DNA from: Firmicutes bacterium M10-2
Lineage (GTDB): Bacteria > Bacillota_I > Bacilli_A > Erysipelotrichales > Erysipelotrichaceae
Length of the DNA: 64,000 nt
Direction of reading: 5' to 3'
Assembly (NCBI GenBank): GCA_000403415.2
Contig: KE159692.1
Coordinates: 319,024 to 383,023, forward strand
Part shown: positions 1 to 6,434 of the stretch, in pieces
How the letters are laid out: each line of letters begins with the position of its first letter
Position numbering within the stretch: position 1 is the stretch's first letter
The notes under the pieces: model-generated
Seen by the model: the letters and a program-made list of their open reading frames with translations, nothing else
The model's database searches: none
Told to the model about the DNA's origin: nothing
Made by a program: the position numbers and the translations under genes

Positions 1-340
1 ATGTCGTATCATCTGGCAAAATGTCTTCGTTTCCTCCAGACATGCACCAGCCATAAGACGGCGAGGCGTCGATCGATTGTGCGATACGGCGAATTCCAAA
101 AAGCAAGGAGGAAAAATCGCCCCTCGCTCGAATGTTGTTCGTCCACGCGTGAATTGTAATATTTACCCGGCCGAAAAAGCCGCCTTTCACCTGATAAGAG
201 GCAGAATCCTGCGTATTGCCAATGTAGATGAAAGGGTACGGCGTGTCCTCGGGAGGCAAATCTCCATCGAACACCATTCCTGGGAACGCCTTTTCAAGTG
301 CCACACGAAACTGACTGAATAACTCTTGTTGTGGACTCAT
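1..340 (-). CDS. Phage tail completion protein, DUF806-like (partial)
   Basis: 113 codons are visible and the frame is open to the window edge, so the C-terminus is missing. The protein starts MSPQQELFSQFRVALEKAFP and contains TPYPFIYIGN and VNITIHAW, a pattern I associate with DUF806/SPP1 gp17-like tail-terminator proteins that cap the tail tube where it joins the head. The ATG overlaps the stop of the gp10-like gene (ATGA), which supports this start and co-translation. Position after the connector genes fits. The family assignment comes from sequence style and synteny only. Confidence 0.6.
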   Translation of the reverse strand, partial: MSPQQELFSQFRVALEKAFPGMVFDGDLPPEDTPYPFIYIGNTQDSASYQVKGGFFGRVNITIHAWTNNIRARGDFSSLLFGIRRIAQSIDASPSYGWCMSGGNEDILPDDTT

Positions 341-684
341 AGATCACTGATCACCGCCTTTTTCAAGTCGATAATGAAGCGGTCTTTCTGGGCGTTGAAC
401 GCCGGTTCCATGTATGGCTGTGCCTTCATAAATCGAGTGCCCAGCTCGACATATTCGGAATAGTGCGCTGTGGCAAAAACGGCCCCCGTCTTTCCGCCAT
501 CTCGCATTTCAAGGCCAATGTTCCGCTTCAATGTTCCGGTATCGACTGGGCAAAGATCTTGTGCGCGCCCTTGCATTTCCGAAGTGTTTTGAGCCACAGC
601 TCGTGTGATCTTTGCTGGATCTGCCGCCTTGATCAGTTTCCGCTGCATCTCGTTCAGCCCACTGATATCGCATATAAGCCTCAT
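337..684 (-). CDS. HK97 gp10-like head-tail component
   Basis: 115 aa, a normal length for the HK97 gp10 family. The motif CPVDTGTLKRNI, followed by AHYSEYVELGT and a QPYMEPAF segment, is characteristic: P-V-D-T-G-x-L-R/K near the middle and YVE-x-GT later. Members act at the head-tail junction or on tail assembly. It overlaps both neighbours by 4 nt and sits in the expected place after the head-closure gene. Confidence 0.85.
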   Translation of the reverse strand: MRLICDISGLNEMQRKLIKAADPAKITRAVAQNTSEMQGRAQDLCPVDTGTLKRNIGLEMRDGGKTGAVFATAHYSEYVELGTRFMKAQPYMEPAFNAQKDRFIIDLKKAVISDL

Positions 685-986
685 TCTTGTACCTCCGTAA
701 GCACGAACGTCTGCTTATGGCGCAGCTTGCGTGCCCTTTCCACTTTGTAAAGTTTTTCGCCGATCCGGATCCGATCGAACGCCCGATTGTAATGATTTTG
801 GATGTGGGCAGTTACGCTACCATCCTCAATTCGGCCGTAGATCAGACGCATCCTGTCAACGCCCGTATCAAAGACGCTGGCCATCCGTCGCGTTTCAGAG
901 ATTGTTTGCGGTCCGTAGTTGCCTGTTTTGGCGTCATACGTGCCGTGTTCGATTTTCTGAAAAAAGATCGGGGTGTCGTATCTCAT
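681..986 (-). CDS. Phage head closure (head-tail adaptor) protein
   Basis: 101 aa beginning MRYDTPIFFQKIEHGTYDAK. Size, the FFQK...YD start, the central VTAHIQNHYNRAFDRIRIG and a C-terminal strand ending VLTEV fit SPP1 gp16-like head-closure proteins, small beta-barrels that plug the connector. It overlaps the upstream connector gene and the downstream gp10-like gene by 4 nt each, so the three are translationally coupled. Confidence 0.7.
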   Translation of the reverse strand: MRYDTPIFFQKIEHGTYDAKTGNYGPQTISETRRMASVFDTGVDRMRLIYGRIEDGSVTAHIQNHYNRAFDRIRIGEKLYKVERARKLRHKQTFVLTEVQE

Positions 987-1318
987 AGGAACCGCACCCG
1001 CCCTTTCTTCTGGTCGTGCTGTTTAGACCGCCATGCCTGCATATCATCTTCGAATGGCGCGAAGTCATCATCGGTAAACGTCATGCTTTCACCTTCGATC
1101 GAATGGCTCGCCACGCCTTCCGATCCGATCCGGTTGAATCGTTTGATCGCGACCTCCACCAGGATGTAGGACAACTCCTCTGGCACCGTCTGAACGCCCA
1201 GGAGCACGAGGAGGCGCGCCTGCGTGAGATTCAGGATCGCTTTGAGTTGGTCATCGTTCGCTTCATCGCGCTGATCGAGCATCAATCTGATCGTCTGCAA
1301 CGTTTCCACGTCTCTCAC
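983..1318 (-). CDS. Phage head-tail connector protein
   Basis: 111 aa with an N-terminal helical half (ETLQTIRLMLDQRD...QARLLVLLG, then ELSYILVEVAIKRFNRIGSEG). The EVAIKRFNRIGSEGVASHS stretch is typical of the phage_connect_1/SPP1 gp15 family, which forms the ring below the portal. It lies directly after the major capsid gene, the usual position. Confidence 0.8.
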   Translation of the reverse strand: MRDVETLQTIRLMLDQRDEANDDQLKAILNLTQARLLVLLGVQTVPEELSYILVEVAIKRFNRIGSEGVASHSIEGESMTFTDDDFAPFEDDMQAWRSKQHDQKKGRVRFL

Positions 1319-1333
1319 CTACGTTTCTCGCTG

Positions 1334-2272
1334 CTACTTCGAGGACGGCGTGGCAGTCGTAGTCAATTTGACTTTAGCGACAGCCTTCTTGTTAACTTCC
1401 GGAATATACTCGCCAGACTTACCATGTCCTTGAAGCGCGACGCCATCGAAATCCTGCGCCTCGATCGTACGAGTCGTGTTGATACCGGTAAATGCCTTAG
1501 CAATGCCTTCGATGTAAGCGTAAACAACTTCGTTCTCCCCGAAATAGTCTTCTGCAACTTCCGTGATGATAAAGCCTTTGAATTTGCGGGCTTCATTGTC
1601 ATCGATATTCACTGTGGATCCTTTGCTCGACGTTGTCAGTCCGCTGTCCACGATCGCGTTGTATACATCTGGTGTTACTTTAGCGATCCTCTTTCCTTTG
1701 GCTTTGACGTTCGTGAAGTATTTGGACAGTTCACTGAACAATGCGGCGACCGTATCTTTCGTGATGCTGCTCACTTCGATCGTTTTCGAAGCGCTCTTCG
1801 AAATGAATGCCGCATGCTTACCGTTTAGTTCCTCAGTCACAGCCTGTGCCTGCAGATCGAGGCGATCGGCGATAGCTTGCTCAAAATCGGCATTGACCGT
1901 AGACCGGTCTACACCTTCGTGGAAAGCCCACTCTGCTGTATACGGAACATCGGTATCTTTATAGATGACTTCCGTGCGGTTTCCAAAACGAGATGTGCTT
2001 TCAGTGCCAGTACCAAACGCGACATTTTCGCCTTTGTTGTAGGTACCGATCGTGACCGGGATATCAGACGTCTTAACACTGAATGCCGTCGCGGAATCCC
2101 GCACGCCGTCCACCACATCGATCTTCCCTCCGACGAAAAAGTCATTGAATTGAGCTTGCACACCAAACACGGCTAACATGAGTTCTTTAAACTCCTTGCT
2201 GAACACCCGGATGTTCGAATTCTGCGGTTCATCCGCAAACATCTGAAGATTGATCTTTTTCATTCGCTTCAT
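1334..2272 (-). CDS. Phage major capsid protein
   Basis: 312 aa, the size of small HK97-fold capsid proteins, located between scaffold and connector genes. SDIPVTIGTYN, VPYTAEWAFHEGVDRSTVN and the C-terminal IEGIAKAFTGINTTRTIEAQ match the pattern of Firmicutes phage capsids. The N-terminus is MKRMKKINLQMFADEPQN: NLQMFA occupies residues 8-13, a Prp-type processing motif shared with the scaffold at the same positions. AGAGG lies 8 nt before the chosen ATG. A second in-frame ATG three codons later cannot be excluded. Confidence 0.88.
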   Translation of the reverse strand: MKRMKKINLQMFADEPQNSNIRVFSKEFKELMLAVFGVQAQFNDFFVGGKIDVVDGVRDSATAFSVKTSDIPVTIGTYNKGENVAFGTGTESTSRFGNRTEVIYKDTDVPYTAEWAFHEGVDRSTVNADFEQAIADRLDLQAQAVTEELNGKHAAFISKSASKTIEVSSITKDTVAALFSELSKYFTNVKAKGKRIAKVTPDVYNAIVDSGLTTSSKGSTVNIDDNEARKFKGFIITEVAEDYFGENEVVYAYIEGIAKAFTGINTTRTIEAQDFDGVALQGHGKSGEYIPEVNKKAVAKVKLTTTATPSSK

Positions 2273-2288
2273 ACTTTTTACCTCTTTT

Positions 2289-2879
2289 CTATCGTTTATA
2301 CTTATTCAGTTTTGCTTCGAAAGGGCTTGGCTTTTCATGGTCGGTCCGGTATATTTTCGGAGTTCGTCCCAGTGCCCTTTCAGCTTCGACTGCTTTACGA
2401 TCTGCCTTGATGACCGACACGAGCTTCTCGATCCGCACGTTCGTATCTTCGGCAGTTTCTCCGACTACGAAGTCCAGGATATCCTGGGTAGCCGTGATCT
2501 TGTGATTCTCTTGAAGAATCGTGGCAGCGCTCTTGGAAAGTTCAGTACGTTGGGCTTGCTTTTCCAGCTGCGCGATCTGGTTTTTCAAGTTCTCGTTTTC
2601 CATCTGGATCTTTTCCTGTTCATACGCCTTTTTTTGTTCTTCGTTCATCTTTGCGAGCTTTTGCGCTTCTGTCCGAGCTTCCTCGATCTTTTTTTGGTTC
2701 TCTTTTTCAGCACGTTTCAGCCGGTCCTTCACGATCTTGTCCAGCTCAGCTTGAGTGAACGTCTTCTCGCCTTTTTCTTCTTCCGAAGATTTTGGCGCGT
2801 TTTCCGGCTCGTCTGGTGTCAGATCCGGTGCCGATTCTTCCGCAAAAAGCTGCAAGTTGAATGGTTTCACAATAAACAT
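2289..2879 (-). CDS. Phage scaffold protein (DUF4355-like)
   Basis: 196 aa, acidic, with a long predicted coiled coil (residues about 45-125, rich in E, K, Q and A), as in phage scaffolds that guide capsid assembly and are then removed. The ATG at 2,879 is preferred over an upstream in-frame ATG because GGGAGGT precedes it by about 8 nt. The N-terminus MFIVKPFNLQLFAEES puts NLQLFA at residues 8-13, as in the capsid protein. It lies between the protease and capsid genes. Confidence 0.82.
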   Translation of the reverse strand: MFIVKPFNLQLFAEESAPDLTPDEPENAPKSSEEEKGEKTFTQAELDKIVKDRLKRAEKENQKKIEEARTEAQKLAKMNEEQKKAYEQEKIQMENENLKNQIAQLEKQAQRTELSKSAATILQENHKITATQDILDFVVGETAEDTNVRIEKLVSVIKADRKAVEAERALGRTPKIYRTDHEKPSPFEAKLNKYKR

Positions 2880-2982
2880 TTTTCTTACCTCCCATAGTTT
2901 TACGTCACAATGTTTGACTTCCGTACCTTTTAACGTCTTGAACGTTTGGACATATAAAAAGGACAACGAATTCCGCTGCCCC

Positions 2983-3297
2983 CTATCCCTTTTTCATGTA
3001 TGCGCATTGAACATGATCAGGGTACGCGCTGGCGATACTCATACAGCCGAGTCGAAAACTTTCGACCAGCAGGATCGCATCATCCTCCGCGTGATTGCCA
3101 TAAATTTGATGCCAGCCCTCCGTCTGATCATGGTAGATACAGGCACCCGTCAACTCTTCGATCGACTGGATCAGATTTTCAAATAGCGCTGAGATTGCGC
3201 TGCACACGATGTCTTTTCCAGGTTCTGCGTATTGAGCATGCCCCGTGATCGTGATCACGAACTCTTTTCTTCGCCGCTCTACTTTGATGTCGATCAT
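2983..3297 (-). CDS. prp: Prp-family cysteine protease, phage-encoded
   Basis: 104 aa, the length of Prp (YsxB), the protease that trims the N-terminal extension of ribosomal protein L27 in Firmicutes. The signature ITGHAQYAEPGKDIVCSAIS is clear, with His20 and Cys32 as the probable catalytic pair, 12 residues apart as in cellular Prp. It sits directly upstream of scaffold and capsid in transcription order. Both of those carry an NLQxFA site resembling the L27 cleavage motif, so I infer it is the prohead maturation protease. The start has AGGAG 8 nt upstream. Confidence 0.88.
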   Translation of the reverse strand: MIDIKVERRRKEFVITITGHAQYAEPGKDIVCSAISALFENLIQSIEELTGACIYHDQTEGWHQIYGNHAEDDAILLVESFRLGCMSIASAYPDHVQCAYMKKG

Positions 3298-3479
3298 AGC
3301 TTGTTCTCCTGGAACAGCTCTAGCAGTGCCTTCTGAAACGCTAATGAAAATACGATAACAAAAGGCAGATACAGCGGCGAAAACACGATCAGCCAGGATA
3401 GATCAAAGCTAAAAAAGGCTTTCAATGAAAACAAGATAATAAATAGAATCGTAAAAAGGCTGGGTAAATATTTTGTCAT
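3294..3479 (-). CDS. Small phage membrane protein, unknown
   Basis: 61 aa, almost wholly hydrophobic, with two predicted membrane segments (about residues 5-25 and 28-50) and a short charged tail QENKL. It overlaps the protease start by 4 nt, so the two are probably translated together. No family recognised. It is not in a lysis-module position, so a holin role is unlikely. Confidence 0.55.
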   Translation of the reverse strand: MTKYLPSLFTILFIILFSLKAFFSFDLSWLIVFSPLYLPFVIVFSLAFQKALLELFQENKL

Positions 3480-3482
3480 TCG

Positions 3483-3551
3483 TTATTTCCTCTTTTCTAA
3501 AGAATTTGTTGATGGCGGTCCACAATACGGGCATCGTTTCATACTACTCAT
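3483..3551 (-). CDS. Possible 22-aa zinc-ribbon-like peptide
   Basis: A short frame MSSMKRCPYCGPPSTNSLEK... with one CPYC knuckle. AGGAG stands 9 nt before the ATG and the stop falls just before the membrane-protein gene. It is downstream of a terminator hairpin. A single CxxC in 22 residues cannot bind zinc alone unless it dimerises. Supported only by ribosome binding site, position and motif. Confidence 0.35.
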   Translation of the reverse strand: MSSMKRCPYCGPPSTNSLEKRK

Positions 3552-3572
3552 TTATAGGTTCTCCTTTTGGCC

Positions 3573-3602
3573 AAAATAAAAACCGTATCTATTGAATACG
3601 GC
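3573..3602 (-). terminator. Intrinsic terminator after the YjcQ-like gene
   Basis: Stem CCGTAT/ATACGG (3,583-3,588 with 3,596-3,601) followed on the minus strand by TTTTTATTTT. It separates the accessory genes at 3.6-4.1 kb from the protease-scaffold-capsid genes, so the latter need read-through or another promoter. Confidence 0.65.
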
Positions 3603-3612
3603 TAAAAATAAG

Positions 3613-3978
3613 CTAGATGATGCTTCCGATCAGCGAAGATAAGACAGCTATAAAAGCCTGGCCACAAAATTCTTTTGCCTTTTCCATTCGGCTATTCGTA
3701 TTAAGATACCCGACTCCCTCATAAGTGATCTTATAAGGAGGATCGGTCTCAATATATAGGCCAACATCTTTCGTCCGGTTCCGCAGAATTGCGAAGCCCT
3801 CAATATAACCCTTCTCAATCAGCGTTGCGACGATCTCCATCCAATATCTTTTAGGGATTGTCATCAATTTAGAATCCCATGAAAAATCCTCTAATACCGG
3901 AGTTTTGCCGTTCTTCATACATTCGTAGAGGTACCGCAAAATCTTATAAATCAATATATCCATGTCATTATTCGCCAT
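3613..3978 (-). CDS. YjcQ-family protein
   Basis: 121 aa from the ATG at 3,978 (AGAGGT a few bases upstream; an adjacent TTG is less likely). It starts MANNDMDILIYKILRYLYECM and continues with a compact winged-helix-like region (TIPKRYWMEIVATLIEKGYIEG) and ITYEGVGYLNTNSRMEKAKE, the pattern of YjcQ proteins found in many Firmicutes prophages. Function unknown; DNA binding is possible. The C-terminus AVLSSLIGSII is hydrophobic. Base composition here is A+T-richer than the structural genes, suggesting a later addition. Confidence 0.72.
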   Translation of the reverse strand: MANNDMDILIYKILRYLYECMKNGKTPVLEDFSWDSKLMTIPKRYWMEIVATLIEKGYIEGFAILRNRTKDVGLYIETDPPYKITYEGVGYLNTNSRMEKAKEFCGQAFIAVLSSLIGSII

Positions 3979-4132
3979 CAATCACCTCTAGGTCATCCTC
4001 TTTCACGTCTATGACCGTCCATCCTTCTGTTCTGTCTGGGTCAATAACATAAGAACCATCTGGATTTCTATCTACTATAGTTCCTGTCTCTCCGGTCGGT
4101 TTAATCTTAACCTGCTTATACAATTCCAACAT
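3968..4132 (-). CDS. Small DUF4926-like protein, possible immunity partner
   Basis: 54 aa, MLELYKQVKIKPTGETGTIV..., with GSYVID and a terminal KEDDLEVIDGE. The GETGTIVD turn, one alternating beta pattern and an acidic end resemble small SH3-like DUF4926 proteins, which I recall as neighbours of DUF6883 domains. AAGGAGG lies 8 nt before the ATG. It directly follows the minor head gene, whose C-terminus looks DUF6883-like, and overlaps the YjcQ start by 11 nt. The immunity role is inference. Confidence 0.55.
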   Translation of the reverse strand: MLELYKQVKIKPTGETGTIVDRNPDGSYVIDPDRTEGWTVIDVKEDDLEVIDGE

Positions 4133-4148
4133 CTTACCATCCTCCTTT

Positions 4149-6434
4149 TTATTTGATGCGGTGGGTAGTTATCAGTCTGATTTTATCTTCACCTACATCT
4201 TGACTCCAAACAACTTGAAATTTTTTCTTTTTTTCTACACCTAACATCATGTTAACAGAAAACCGTTTACCATATTCTGTTTTTTTTCTATCATACGAAG
4301 ATTTGACAACCTGTTCAAGAATATCGTTCTCCAATTGCCGCCAATTTTCCTGCGAATACCCTACATCAAAAAATTCTTTAGCGTGTTTTGCCCCTTCTTT
4401 TAGCATATATTTTTTAATCTTATCAGGGTGAATGTAGTGATCCTTGGAAAGCCTATTGTGATCGTATTCATCTAGCTTTTTCCAATCCTTCCAGCTCAGT
4501 CCGTGCTTGTCATATGTTTCCGACCACCCATCGAACAGCTTCACTTCTTCATCGCTGACTCCGAAGTCGGTACGCTCCATATAGGCGCTTGTGCTGCACC
4601 GACAGTTGCTAGTAATAACTCCATTGGCAATGTATAATGTCGATAGAGAGGAGGCGTCATAAACATGCCCTTTATAAAATCTAACATCAACGCTGACGAT
4701 GTCATCAAAATGTATAAATCCGGTAAAACCACTAAGGAAATTGCTAATTTCTTCGGAGTTGGTGCCCGCAAAATAACCGAAATCGCTAGTTCTGTCGGAT
4801 ATACTCCCACACCTATTCAAAATAGTGTTGATATTGGACTCGTCGTTTCGCTTTATAAATCTGGCGTTAGTCAAAACGCAATCGCCAAACAGCTTGGAGT
4901 TAGCCGATCCGTTATTAGGAACCGTCTTTGCAAGGCGGGCGTAATAATCAGAGGGCCTGCGGAAGCCAACCAACTCATGATGAGTAAGCGCACGCCCGAA
5001 GAGAACGCTAGAAACTCTCGAGCTGCTCATGATGCCGTCCGCAACAAGCCCAAGACCCACCAACAACTCTGCAATCATGCACTTGGCGTTCAAAACGCTT
5101 TCACTTCCTTCAAGAGTCCTTATGAACAAGATATCGCCGATGAGCTTATTAATCGCGGAATTAAATTTGTTCCTCAACTCGCTGTTGATAAATACAATAT
5201 CGACTTTGCTATCGGGAATAACATCGCCCTTGAGGTCTTCGGCGGAAATTGGCACGCTAAAGGTAGGCACCGAGCTAGATTTGCTGAGCGCAGCAAAAAG
5301 CTTTTCGATAGTGGGTACGCCATTGTTATTTGTTGGATTGGTTTCAACCATAGATTTAACCCGTCCGCAATAGTTGACTACCTTATCTCCCTTGATAAGG
5401 TTCTTTGCTCTGACCCATCCGCGCGCCGTAAGCACTATGTGATTGGGGGTCACGGAAAGCCTTGTTCCATTGGAAAGTCCAAGCTCAACTACATTTCCTG
5501 AATATTCACTTCTCATAATCGCTTCTATGTCAGGAGCGATTATTTTTGTATCAGGAAGCACACAATTTGGATGCATAGGCGGGGCATTCACGCCTGGCTG
5601 CATATCCTCCATGCCAAAATGTTTCCCGTTGATCGCTAAACAATGCGGGCAAGCCGTCCCTAGGGAATGGAACGTATATTGATCGAATCCGTTTTCTTCA
5701 AATGACCTATGCTGCGCTTCCGTTTGAACCCGTGCCATTTCTGTGATCATCAAACGGTTCGCGTTATACTCGCTCGATTTCACCTTTTTCCGAAGCGTAC
5801 GCGCCAATTCTTTCGGATTCCGACCTTGGATAAGGCCTGTCGATAAAAGGCTTCCCAGCTCGTTTCTGAGCGTGTCCTGATGCTTCCAGATCCGGTCGCT
5901 CCAAGTCGCGTTGTGAAAGCTGGCGTTCACGATCGAATGTGCGTACCGGGCGTTGTCATGGACCGTACGACCCAATATACCGGCTTGCCGTTTGAACGTC
6001 TCGATCGTGCGCTTTGTCAACTTCTCTTCAAAGAACCGCTGCAGCTCGTCGAAGCCGCCAACCAGATGCATCCCGATGTTCGCTTTCAACAGCTCCAACC
6101 GATTCACCTTCATTGTGAGGTTGTACAGGCGCATTTCCTCGTTTGCCTGGTCAGAAAAGTTTTTCTCGGCCACATACTTTTTAGCAAGCTCGGCATACGT
6201 TTGTATATCCAGTTTAGAGACCCTTTTTTTCGCTTCTGCATAGGTGATCCCCTCTTTTGTGGCATATCGAGTGTAGAAATTATTGATCTGGATCTCGATT
6301 TCATTCATCATCTGTCGGTAGATGCGTTCGATTTCTTGGCTATATGCCTTCTCTTCTTGGATATTGTGCTTCCGCTGCTCTTCTTCCCGCTCGCGCCAAT
6401 AGTCGGCGCTATTTTTCGATTCCGGCTTCGCCAT
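4149..6434 (-). CDS. Phage minor head protein (Mu gpF/SPP1 gp7-like) containing an intein and a toxin-like C-terminus
   Basis: About 761 aa. The N-extein (to residue 291 counted from an upstream ATG at 6,437) is helical and ends in GTACPHCLAINGKHF...APPMHPN, the gpF-type core. A 320-aa intein follows, then the C-extein resumes CRCSTSAYM. Joining the exteins restores the conserved HPNCRC motif and gives a protein of about 441 aa. The last 100 residues (KDHYIHPDKIKKYML, KEFFDVGYSQENWRQLE, YGKRFSVN, KIRLITTHRI) resemble DUF6883, seen at the ends of polymorphic toxins. The second of two tandem ATGs is chosen for its spacing to AGGAGG. It overlaps the portal gene. Confidence 0.88.
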   Translation of the reverse strand: MAKPESKNSADYWREREEEQRKHNIQEEKAYSQEIERIYRQMMNEIEIQINNFYTRYATKEGITYAEAKKRVSKLDIQTYAELAKKYVAEKNFSDQANEEMRLYNLTMKVNRLELLKANIGMHLVGGFDELQRFFEEKLTKRTIETFKRQAGILGRTVHDNARYAHSIVNASFHNATWSDRIWKHQDTLRNELGSLLSTGLIQGRNPKELARTLRKKVKSSEYNANRLMITEMARVQTEAQHRSFEENGFDQYTFHSLGTACPHCLAINGKHFGMEDMQPGVNAPPMHPNCVLPDTKIIAPDIEAIMRSEYSGNVVELGLSNGTRLSVTPNHIVLTARGWVRAKNLIKGDKVVNYCGRVKSMVETNPTNNNGVPTIEKLFAALSKSSSVPTFSVPISAEDLKGDVIPDSKVDIVFINSELRNKFNSAINKLIGDILFIRTLEGSESVLNAKCMIAELLVGLGLVADGIMSSSRVSSVLFGRALTHHELVGFRRPSDYYARLAKTVPNNGSANSKLFGDCVLTNARFIKRNDESNINTILNRCGSISDRTSDFGYFAGTNSEEISNFLSGFTGFIHFDDIVSVDVRFYKGHVYDASSLSTLYIANGVITSNCRCSTSAYMERTDFGVSDEEVKLFDGWSETYDKHGLSWKDWKKLDEYDHNRLSKDHYIHPDKIKKYMLKEGAKHAKEFFDVGYSQENWRQLENDILEQVVKSSYDRKKTEYGKRFSVNMMLGVEKKKKFQVVWSQDVGEDKIRLITTHRIK
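4633..4654 (+). promoter_or_regulatory. Candidate promoter -10 and ribosome binding site of the antisense endonuclease
   Basis: TATAAT at 4,633-4,638 and AGGAGG at 4,649-4,654, 10 nt before the ATG at 4,665. No good -35 was found. On the other strand these bases encode LYIA of intein block F and adjacent residues, so the signals share sequence with a conserved protein motif. Confidence 0.5.
4665..5501 (+). CDS. Vsr/EDxHD-type homing endonuclease encoded antisense inside the intein
   Basis: 278 aa on the strand opposite the intein and in exact codon register with it. Two helix-turn-helix motifs are visible (residues about 10-42, KTTKEIANFFGVGARKITEI, and 55-90, VSQNAIAKQLGVSRSVI). A Vsr-like nuclease core follows: SPYE (E154), YNIDF (D180), ALEVFGGNWH (E190, H197), then GYAIVICWIGF. 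This matches the EDxHD homing endonucleases known from phage introns and fractured genes (I-Bth0305I type). AGGAGG is 10 nt before the ATG. The gene begins 60 bp inside one intein edge and ends 63 bp inside the other. Homology-like motifs, not mere openness of the frame, are the main support. Confidence 0.88.
   Translation: MPFIKSNINADDVIKMYKSGKTTKEIANFFGVGARKITEIASSVGYTPTPIQNSVDIGLVVSLYKSGVSQNAIAKQLGVSRSVIRNRLCKAGVIIRGPAEANQLMMSKRTPEENARNSRAAHDAVRNKPKTHQQLCNHALGVQNAFTSFKSPYEQDIADELINRGIKFVPQLAVDKYNIDFAIGNNIALEVFGGNWHAKGRHRARFAERSKKLFDSGYAIVICWIGFNHRFNPSAIVDYLISLDKVLCSDPSARRKHYVIGGHGKPCSIGKSKLNYIS

Larger units (their letters stand above)
4605..5564 (-). other. Intein (Hint domain) within the minor head protein
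   Basis: 320 codons. Block A begins at Cys1 (CVLPDTKI), block B is LSVTPNHIVLT with the usual TxxH-type histidine, block F is GHVYDASS...LYIANG, and block G is VITSN followed by Cys+1. The final Asn and Cys+1 are present; the residue before Asn is Ser rather than the common His. No LAGLIDADG or HNH motif appears in this reading frame. The middle of the frame is simply the complement of the endonuclease gene on the other strand. The element lies exactly between HPN and CRC of the host protein. Confidence 0.9.

Noticed and set aside
1016..1828. 270-codon rightward frame opposite the connector and capsid genes
   Set aside because: Shadow of real genes: no recognisable domain, arginine-rich and phenylalanine-rich composition typical of antisense translation.
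3294..3479. Holin
   Set aside because: Small and hydrophobic, but placed among head genes and coupled to the protease rather than to an endolysin.
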